A DNA stretch of 64,000 nucleotides from Xiphydria camelus (Eukaryota > Arthropoda > Insecta > Hymenoptera > Xiphydriidae), in the NCBI GenBank assembly GCA_963678675.1, contig OY783194.1:14440334-14504333 (forward strand), given 5' to 3'. Shown here in pieces: positions 55,729 through 64,000 of this stretch. Position numbers and translations under genes: made by a program. Numbering within the stretch: the first letter of the stretch is position 1; the number at the start of each line of letters is the position of its first letter. Under the pieces are notes generated by a model. The model ran no database searches, had not been told where the DNA came from, and saw only the letters and a program-made list of their open reading frames with translations.

Positions 55729-55854
55729 GGGCCGGTTTTACCAACAGGTATAAACGCGGTATAGCGCTATACTGAGAATAACCATAAGGCTTATTCCTGG
55801 TTATTCTCAGTATAGCGCTATACCGCGTTTATACGGTGTTGGTAAAACCGGCCC
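55729..55854. mobile_element. 126-bp near-perfect palindromic MITE with TAA duplication
   Basis: Ends GGGCCGGTTTTACCAACA and complement (one small difference); arms of about 55 bp including TATAGCGCTATAC. TAA is duplicated at 55726-55728 and 55855-55857; the empty site ATTAAGTATTACTGCAG is in copy A at about 718 and again at about 56695 (complement). PIF/Harbinger-type signature. Confidence 0.88.
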
Positions 55855-57539
55855 TAAATATTACTGCAGAACGAGTAGGTTAGAAGTTTTTCATGAAGAC
55901 TCATGATTTTCTGACTTGTCATCTCGTACAGGTGCAACCGAAAAGAATCTAGCTCGTGTCCTGTCCGTAAAAAGATGACTCGATGGACATTGGAGAATAT
56001 CAGACTTGTCACCGAGCGTCTATTACCCACGGTACATTAATTGTAATACGCGCTTCTCCTTTCAATTATTTTCCAGCGTTAAATAACTTTTACTTCTTTC
56101 AAGCTAATAACCTTTTATGAACTGTTCGTGGTAGGAGGCAGCGATCGATAATGACAACTCGTCGTGACAAGTTCGTCTATTAAAACTGAAAGGCAATTCG
56201 GTGTACCGAACTACAACTGCGATAATGTGCCCGAGCTCACGGTCTATTCTGCGATTAACGTTAACGTAATCGTGATTATGCTCGGGTGATGGGTGTTCCA
56301 AAGGAGGTAAAGTTGATACTAAACATCGGATGCTGTAAGCTGATTTGCTAGTGTATGCTTTGCAACTGGAACATTATCGCAGGAATAATTTGTGTACGAT
56401 TAGTCACAATCATTGATCGCTGCCCCCTACGATGAACAGTTTGTACAAGGTAAATACTTTGAAAGAAGTGAAAGTTATTTAAAGCAGGAATAATTGAAAC
56501 GAAAAGCGCATATTACAATTCATGTACCATGGGTAATAGGTTCTCAGTGACAAGCCTGACATTCTCCGATGTCCATCGAGTCATCTTTTTACGGACAATA
56601 TACGAGCTAGATCCTCTTCGGTTGCACCTGTACGAGATGACATGTCAGAAAATCATGAGTCTTCATGAAAATCTTCTAACCTACTCGTTCTGCAGTAATA
56701 CTTAATGAAATAAAAGTGAGGTACATGTACACTTCACGTTTGGCAGGTCGGTATATAAATTCGAACTTGGGATAGTATAATACGAAAGAGGAAATATATC
56801 GATAAAGAAAAAATAATAATAAAGTAGTTACTACATTACTGTAATCCAATTCCATTGTGTATCCCTTATTTTTCTGTCACGACTTTGATAGTTGATAGTG
56901 AATAAAAATCAAATTTATTAGCTGATCCATCCACTATCAACAATCAAAGTCGTGGCAGAAAAATAAGGGATACAATGGAATTGGATTACAATAATGGAGT
57001 AACTACTTTAAACACTTAGGGAAACTCACCGAAGAAACCCGAATAACTATTTCTTATCACTTGTACACTTGATTTCGAGGTTAGATGCTTCGATCTCCCG
57101 AATTGACAGCTACCGGGAGATCAGGGGGGCCTTTCTCGAGTCACTCGTATCTTTGCGTGCACGCAACTCGGCGAAGAGACCAATCAGGATCAAGTATTCC
57201 CTTGCGGTGGGGGTCCTGATTGGTCTACTCGCGAAGAACCGTATACGCATCTTAGCGAGTAGACCAATCAGGACCCCCACCACAACGGAATACTTGATCT
57301 GCAACAGTTAAACATAGATGATTTTTATTCGCATTGGCATGTTTATGATGATATTTGCAATGAATGTTCTACTCGGACTGAAATGAGTCGTAAGGTCAGC
57401 TTTGAAGCTGTAAATGATGTGATAATAATTAAATTAAATTTATTTACGAGTAAGGGCGAAATTTCAGCGGTGCATGCAAAAGGATTTCTTAAAACTACCC
57501 GACCAGAAATTTGGCTTGACATGCCGGTTGTCACATCAG

Positions 57540-58120
57540 GCCCTGATCAGGCATACGCGCGGCATGCCGGATCCGGTTTGCCGTGGCTGCGCCGTACCCG
57601 GCCCGGGTAAGGCATACACACGGCATGCCGGATCCGGTTTGCCGTGGCTGCACTGAAAAAAAAAAAGATTAAAATTTATTCTGTTAGAAGGATAATCTGA
57701 GTACGAAAGGTAAAACAGATCAAAAATTATCCTTCCAGTGTATAAAATGTTACCTTCCTTAGAATAATTTTCGATCCACTTTACCTTTCGTACTCAGATT
57801 ATCTTTCTAACAGAATAATTTTTAATCTTTTTTTTTCTCAGTGTGCGCGGTATTCGGCCCGGGTAAGGCATACGCACGGCATACCGGATCCGGTTTGCCG
57901 TGGCTGCACCGGACCCGAGCCTGATCAGGCATACGCCCGGCATGCCGGATCCGGTTTGCCGTGGATGCGCCGGACCCGGCCCTGATCAGGCATACGCCCG
58001 GCATGCCGGATCCGGTTTGCCGTAGCTGCGCCGGACCCGGCCCTGATCAGGCATATGCACGGCATGCCGGATCCGGTTTGCCGTGGCTGCGCCGTACCCG
58101 GCCCTGATCAGGCTAAGCCA
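57540..58120 (+). repeat. GC-rich tandem repeat, roughly 60-bp units
   Basis: The unit contains CATACGC[A/C]CGGCATGCCGG followed by ATCCGGTTTGCCGTGGCTG and CCGGCCCTGATCAGG, repeated about six times and interrupted by the 193-bp element at 57651-57843. The palindromic words suggest strong secondary structure. Confidence 0.8.
57651..57843. mobile_element. 193-bp MITE nested in the tandem repeat
   Basis: Ends CACTGA(G)AAAAAAAA and complement with arms of about 70 bp (AGGATAATCTGAGTACG). Flanked by TG on both sides; the undisturbed repeat unit reads GGCTGCGCCGG, supporting a 2-bp TG duplication. The terminal word matches the 3.6-kb element at 41168-44792. Confidence 0.78.
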
Positions 58121-58835
58121 CGGTAAACCTAGTCCAGTCAGTCAATCCACGCTGTGGCGGCCTGACGCCAGATGGCGCCGACCCTCTCGGCTCTCGGTAG
58201 TAAAACGGCGGTACAGTACTATATACCTAAGAGGACCACAGAGCGTCTAAGGCAGGAGTCGGCCTAGCCTTACTGACGAGTACACAGGCCGACTCCGGAT
58301 CGAAATGACGAACTCACTCGTCTGCCACAGCGATTTTTGAAAGCGATTTTGTTTATATATAAAAATAAACAATTATCGTATGGAAAATTTAGAGTACCCG
58401 ATCAGAAATTTCGGTACTTGTCACGTCAGGACCGGACAAGGCAGCCTGACCCGGCCCTGATCAAGCATGTAATGCGTTGTCACATCAGGGCCGAGTCCGG
58501 CAACCGGCTCCGGGCTGGATCCGGTTACCGGATCCGGGCCCGATTAGAAATTTCGATACTTGTCACGTCAGGACCGGGTAAGGGAGCTTGATCCGGCCCT
58601 GATCAAGTATGTAATGCGTTGTCACATACCTGACCAGGGCCGGGTAAGGCTGCCTGATCAGGGCCTGACTTCCAAGATCCGGCTGCCTGATTCGGCCCTG
58701 ATGTGACAAGTATCGAAATTTCTGGTCGGGTATTCCAACGTCTCGAGTTAATATAGGTAACAACATATATACTATCATAAGTGGTATCTTTACATGTGAT
58801 GAAACAATTCGTCATGGTCATTGGAAGAGTATACT

Positions 58836-59887
58836 TAGAGTTGAAGGTGAAACGTCTTCATGGATTTCTGTAGACGACCAAAATATAAGAAAAATCCGAT
58901 GGCCTGTAAATTCGAAAGCGGTATATTTTATTTCTCCAAAATACTAAGGCAAAGTGAAAAATATAAGGGCTCTCTAGTCTATAAATCCCTTTCAAAATAT
59001 CACGAGAATAAATCAAAAGTAACGTGGTTATAATTAATTGGCTACTGACGCATTTTTGGATAAAAATCGTTTTAAATAAAAGAGAACGAAACTAAAAGAA
59101 CGGTTTTTGAAAAAACGCGATCCCTATTCGCTCGAAAAAAATTATTGAAAGTGGAGTTTTCGTTTCCGCGCCTAGATTGCCTGTGACGTCAGTGCGGTAT
59201 CTAACAGAGGTTCCCAATGTGGGAACCGATGCGTTCCGACTGCTACTTCAGTAGTTCTCTACTAATAACTCGCTTCAAACGCCTCCCCCGGCTAACCTAA
59301 ACAAATTTGTCTGAGGCAATGGAACATTCGAAAGAACGAAAGTATTTTAAAAAGTGTTTCGTTGCGAATTGTACGAACAACACGAAACCAACTTCCATTA
59401 TTTTGACAAGCACAGTAACGATTTGATATATTCCGCTACACGAAAACGACACGAGTCGACACAAAATTAAACCATTTACTGCTGGAGCCTGCCAATCAGT
59501 TGGTGGTTTTAGTAGAAGTGTGTCGACTTGTGTCATAAATGGAAAGCACCCAATAAATGGTCAGCTGTGATTCATCTTACAGCGCATGTGCTTCGTGACG
59601 TTAATGCGGTACAGTTTCGATAGTAACCATCATTTTCAATGTGAAAATGTATGTGCTTCCACATTATAATTGCACTTTTTTTCTTCATAATACAATATTA
59701 CAGATCTAAGGAATCTGAAAATATAACGAAAATCGAAATCCTCCACATACGTCAGTAGCCCATTGGCTCGTATCGGTATAAAATGTGAGACTTTAATTTT
59801 GTGGTAACAAAAAGCTATTCTTCTACATGTACTTATTCTCCTCATGAATAAATTACAAAAAGTAGTGAAATCCCCCCACAAAAACAG
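58836..59887. other. No supported gene
   Basis: Unique-looking AT-rich sequence. A plus-strand stretch from 59319 (MEHSKERKYFKKCFVANCTN) has a C-x3-C that could recall a THAP start, but the frame stops and no further zinc ligands align. The minus-strand frames 59297-59536 and 59636-59881 have no motif. Confidence 0.35.
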
Positions 59888-60590
59888 ATTCTCTGTAAAA
59901 AAAAGGCGGCATGTTTATTCAGTGCCAACAAAATTGATACGTAAAATACTCTCCAAAATAGATTAGAAATCAATTAAGATCGCCATGTTCAAGATTTATA
60001 TATAAAAAGTAAAACGCATCATTTGAAAGGAAAATTATTGTAAATAAAGTTACTAAAAAATTCGACTCTAAAAAAATTTATAACAAAATTATAATAAAAA
60101 AGAACGCCGCGTTTTTTTCCTTCAAAATAAAAAATTCAGACAGAATTATACTCGAAGTTTATGCACTTATGATTTTAAATAAATTCATACACTTATATGA
60201 TACCACCAGTATACCGAATGTCGCACGGGAAACCGATCAGGCGGGGGGGGGGGGGGGCCTTCTGAATTTCTCTGAATTTGACTTCGGCAGTGCAATTTAT
60301 GAATCACTCTAGCACCGTCCAAGCACTACCAATTACTCAGTATAGTGGACAAAATATGAAAACTTAAACGCGGCAGGTTCTTTTTTATTAAAATTTTTTA
60401 ATAAATTTTTTTAGTCGAATTTTTTAGTAACTTGATTCAGAATAATTTTTCTTTCAAATGATGCCTTTTACTTTTTATATATAAATCTTGAACATGGCGA
60501 TCTTAATTGATTTCAAATCTTTTTTAGAGTATTTTACGTATCAATTTTTGTTGGCACTGAATGAACATGCCGCCTTTTTTTACAGAGAAT
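59888..60590. repeat. Fold-back element with roughly 230-bp arms
   Basis: 59888-60120 (ATTCTCTGTAAAAAAAAGGC...) mirrors 60365-60590. AG flanks both ends, possibly a 2-bp duplication. The loop of about 245 bp contains a G-run of about 14 bases at 60243. No coding sequence. Confidence 0.83.
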
Positions 60591-61660
60591 AGATGTTTAC
60601 ACATCAAAAACTAACTCTGCACACCACCGTCGCGTCGTGTTAACACCTCGCGTCTCCGAGGTGGCTCCACCTGAGCCGTTCGCTACCGACGTCGCGCTCG
60701 CATGCATTTTTATCGAAACGCTCTTTCGGTGGCCGATTCGCACGCGTGGCCCCGAAAGGGCCGATCGCACCCTTTTTGTGACGCGGAGCGATTCTCCACG
60801 TCACATCATCTACAAATATTAACACCGATACAATTGTTCGAGTGGTCGTCGAAAAATTTAACAAATATAAATATCCGGTTCTCAAAAATTCAAGAATATA
60901 GTGCAATGAAAGAAAAATTGAAAGATCGCTTCAGAAATACAAAACCGATACCAGCGACACAGAAAATCCATAAAATTACGCCTTCACTACGTCCTATTGT
61001 GGAAGTAAAGCCGTTTTCCCTTTCAGACAAGTTTACACATCACAGTACAATAATTAAGAAATATAATAAGCAATCGTTAAGTGAGAAAAAATAATAATAA
61101 AAAAGATTATATGAATTGTAAAATGATATGACCAAATAAAATATTTTTAATTGATTAAGATAATTTGATCGCTGTCAATAAAATTGTTTTTAATGTTTTT
61201 GGATGATATTTAGTCAAGAGAGTGAAATTATAAATAATTCAATCCAAAAAGAAAGAAAATTAAATTTTCAATATTCGATAAAAAATAGAAAAAATTGTGA
61301 TCACATCTCAAACTGCGGCGTAAAAGTTCCGTAATATGGAATAGAATTTTGGGAAAATTTTTTTTAAAAATCGAAGAGGTCGGACTTTTTGAAAATGTCG
61401 ATTAAAATTTGTAAACGTTAATAACTAAGAAACTACATTTAAAGGCGAAAAAAAGATATCCTACTTTTTATAGATATCGATATTTATTACTAGTCTATCA
61501 TTAATTGAACATTTTTGGCTTCAAAATTTTAAAAATCGATTACTCAATAACGGTTTAGAATAAAAGGCTGAAAATTGGTGAGCAAGTTGCTTTTAATAAG
61601 TACTAAAACATATCAAAAAATGAGCGAAATCGAAGAGGGTCGAGTCAAAAACTCTGTAAC
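60591..61660. other. No supported gene; short GC-rich patch then AT-rich DNA
   Basis: 60620-60830 is GC- and CpG-rich, like a promoter or exon, but frames on both strands lack motifs. A 130-residue plus frame (60702-61094) crosses the composition boundary and is not convincing. 61100-61660 is AT-rich without signal. Confidence 0.35.
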
Positions 61661-61691
61661 TTGGCATGGAATGCCCCATATGTATCTTGTA

Positions 61692-63468
61692 TTACTCCGC
61701 GATTTCGTTGTTCTCCTCATAATAATATAAGGATATATTATATCCTTTCTCATCGAATAAACTCAAAGGAAACGGTGACAGTTCGTTACTTAAAGCTTGA
61801 CGAGTCATCTCATTGTTTTCATGAAAAAGTACTGAGATTCTTTGGAATGATAAAAATGTATCCACCGCAACAAATTCGTCATTATGAACATGTACACTGT
61901 TTTTCGCCGTTGCCAGAGCTTTTACTTTAAAAGCAGCAGAAAGTGTAATATTATCAGGATTTTTCTCTACCATTAATTCCATAGCCTGCAAACCTTTTTC
62001 CACTACCATGTGACAATTGATTTTCGGTCCCCCAATGACCCCAGTTGACAGCGAAACCAATGATTCTCGAACTTCAAATGGATTTTGTTCACGTAACCAA
62101 AACAAAAATCATTGCAAATGTTCATCATCTCTCTGCATTCGAGTGCTACCTAACTCAACGTGTTGTTCACTTGTAGTAATTTTAGTCCACAGTAATTTTC
62201 TAGCGACAGCATAATGGGAAACGCGGAAGGCATTGCAAGTAAATATCGCACTACACCACCAGGAGTTGCTCCTCTGCCATGACTTAAATCCGTTCTAAAG
62301 AAACGATTCAATGTCTGCTCTATTACCATACCTGTCCCCACTCTGCTCCAAGGTTTATCACTTCTGCGAATAGTAAAAAAAATAATTCTTCGTAAATTTT
62401 TCAAATTCCTCAGGTTCTATAAATATTTCCAAATTAGCCATATCCTGCAAATAAATTTGTGCACTTTTTGCATAAGCAAAATGACCGGTCGCGTGAAATG
62501 TAGGTAACGTTTGCTCAATACTCTGCAAATATATAATAATTTCCAGTCACCTAAGCGTTGTACTTCAATATTTTGTAACAAAACTGCAACGGCTCAGAAA
62601 TATTGTATCCAGAGCTTTTCGCGGTGGGGCCGCGATTCTCCATTTAACGAAGTTTCGATTCAAATTTTTCTGTCATTTCATCAACTAACGCTGCGCGATA
62701 ATCCCCCAATGTAAGAGGCTCTGAATCCTAGTTCTTGAACAATGTATTCATGAATTCCTTTACTTCTGGATATATCTCGATCATGTTGCAAATTGTGATT
62801 CCAAGAGCAGTGAATGTTAGAATATGGGCGCGTACTGCTCTTGAATACGCTTGGCCACTCAACATCCTTTTAAATGAGCCAGGAGCGTACACTGTTGTCC
62901 ACAAATCCTCTAAACTATTTGCATCCATAAAAAAACCAATACCTTTTATAAAAGACATTTCTCGGTGAAGATCTTTCAAACGAACTACAACTCTCTTCAA
63001 AGGCCCGCTATTGATATATGACTGTTTAACAATCGAACGAGCCTTCCAATATAGCAGTTGGTCGTAGGTGACAAAACATGTTGTTTGATTTGTATCCTCG
63101 CTTCTACTTTTCAGTTTTTCCACAGCATAATGAAGTGATGTATTTGATGTTGTCAAGTTCGATGGTGGTTCGTTTATAAAAGGCAGACAACTGACATGGG
63201 ATATAAAGTACGTGTCATCCCTTGCCAAAATCTCCTTAAATCCTTTCCATGATGGCACTTTGGGAATTCGCAAACACTTAGACAATAAAAACGTCATGTT
63301 AGAAGGCGACAGTAGAGGAGGTTTTCTGATGTGGAGTCTCCTTGTCGCAGCGAATGTTACAGTTTCCATTGAAGTGGAATTAAAGCTTCCATGAGGCACA
63401 ATTCGTATCTGTTTTTGTGATGCTAATTTCGCAAAAGATGGTGTTTTTTTCTTTTTTTTGACTGACAT
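61692..63468 (-). pseudogene. Second Academ-like protein remnant, diverged lineage
   Basis: The minus strand encodes parts of a protein homologous to 24742-29125 but far from identical. From 63468: LSPSNMTFLLSKC, CLPFINEPPSN, CFVTYDQLLYWKARSIV, VVVRLKDLHREMSFIKGIGF, TVYAPGSFKRMLSGQAYSR and AVRAHIL, ending with a stop near 62728. Then, after a decayed stretch, FTIRRSDKPWSRVGTG (about 62375) and SLSTGV...INCH...LSFQRI...PFPLSLFDEKG to 61692. The XPG nuclease and Cys tail are missing at the left and the zinc modules at the right. At least three frame breaks. No terminal repeats could be found. Confidence 0.75.
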
Positions 63469-64000
63469 TTAGTTGATACAACCTCATCTGGTGTATAAAT
63501 TTCGATGCCATCTAGACAATGAAAAGATCTAATAGTTTTCCAACAATTAACAAATAAAAACGCTATGGGTCAGTCAAACCCATAGCGACTAACGGAGGGT
63601 TAAAGCATTTCAAAAAAAATTATCACCTGACTAAGTATGGACATTATTTGCAGATAAACTCCACATTTTAGAAAGACCTATCGTAGGCCCGTATTCTAGT
63701 CGCTACTTATAAACAGGACTCAAGTAAATGCTTAAGTCTACCTCTCGTTTCATATTCGAAACGTGGCTCTTACTTGAGTCGACGCGAATAAGTTCGACTT
63801 TACGAAGTCTGACTTATTTGGACATGTACTTAATTGCAGTTTTGCTTATTCATAGTCCTGCCTTATTTGTAACCAGCAAGGTCTTAACTATGCACCAGTA
63901 TCCATGTTTTCATAGTCATTTAAGGCGTACTTATTTGAAAATAAGTAAGCGAATAAGTATGACTTCGTCAAGTCAGGGCCCAAAGTGACTTGAGTGCGTG
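63469..64000. other. No gene; hairpin and a possible MITE end at the window edge
   Basis: A perfect hairpin CGCTATGGGT...ACCCATAGCG lies at about 63563-63588. From 63686 GGCCCGTATTC begins a stretch with many inverted CTTATT/AATAAG and GACTCAAGT words, resembling the end of a PIF/Harbinger- or piggyBac-type MITE that would continue past base 64000. The other end is not in the window. Confidence 0.35.

Larger units (their letters stand above)
57498..58730. mobile_element. 1233-bp GC-rich element with TA duplication and internal tandem repeats
   Basis: Ends CCCGACCAGAAATTT and its exact complement; TA is duplicated at 57496-57497 and 58731-58732. Copy A reads AACTATTCC (complement) without it. 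Inside, units with GGCATGCCGGATCCGG and CCGGCCCTGATCAGGC repeat, and the terminal words recur at about 58398 and 58539. No coding sequence; frames are repeat-derived. Confidence 0.87.
53062..58835 (+). repeat. Long composite repeat, copy D (inverted partner of copy A)
   Basis: It starts with the ATCAAGAGACACGG hairpin and parallels copy C, then the complement of copy A, to TACATGTGATGAAACAATTC near 58805. It contains the same internal palindromes (about 55910-56660). It has gained at least three insertions absent from copy A: 53701-54300, 55729-55854 and 57498-58730. No intact gene. 52761-53061 shows nothing specific. Confidence 0.8.

Overview
This window looks like a transposon-rich, gene-poor piece of an insect nuclear genome; an ant or other hymenopteran is my inference, not something I can prove here. 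The DNA is AT-rich and has almost no long intact host reading frames. It contains one clear spliced exon of a class A GPCR. It also carries an insect copia-type retrotransposon whose primer site matches the anticodon arm of initiator tRNA-Met, plus many fold-back elements. One 200-base assembly gap lies at 20580-20779.

Layout. 1-3263 is copy A of a long palindromic repeat; copy D (53062-58835) is its inverted partner and copy C (21372-23350) a shorter relative. 3266-8862 is a decayed Ty3/gypsy element on the minus strand (gag zinc knuckles, protease, RT, RNase H). Its pol is split exactly by three head-to-tail Helitrons (3740-7399). 10033-10227 is the GPCR exon, and its downstream intron seems to hold a 1.6-kb fold-back element (10409-12033) and a pogo-like element (12063-14521). 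15165-19581 is a chain of inverted-repeat elements, with a piggyBac-like remnant at 16050-16301.

24138-29699 is a 5.56-kb DNA transposon with roughly 290-bp terminal inverted repeats. It encodes, on the minus strand, a broken protein of about 1,400 residues: paired zinc-binding modules, a conserved central domain, an XPG/FEN1-like nuclease and a Cys-rich tail. I tentatively compare it with Academ-type transposons. A second, divergent member of the same protein family lies at 61692-63468. A probable pseudogene of an unrecognised gene sits at 30263-31015.

31847-39048 is a nearly complete copia element: 308-bp LTRs, GTAAC target duplication, and gag-pol with two frameshifts. Its 5' LTR is interrupted by a 1708-bp element carrying a SWIM-like fragment. 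40283-50505 is an array of four alternating inverted units (R-F-R-F) interrupted by a 3.6-kb element that is mostly tandem repeats. 50520-60590 is GC-rich sequence, fold-back elements and copy D, which hosts several small MITEs whose empty sites are visible in copies A or C.

The genes do not form a pathway. The biological content is layered transposition, and several insertions can be placed to the base and ordered in time because the uninterrupted site exists elsewhere in the window or in the host reading frame.
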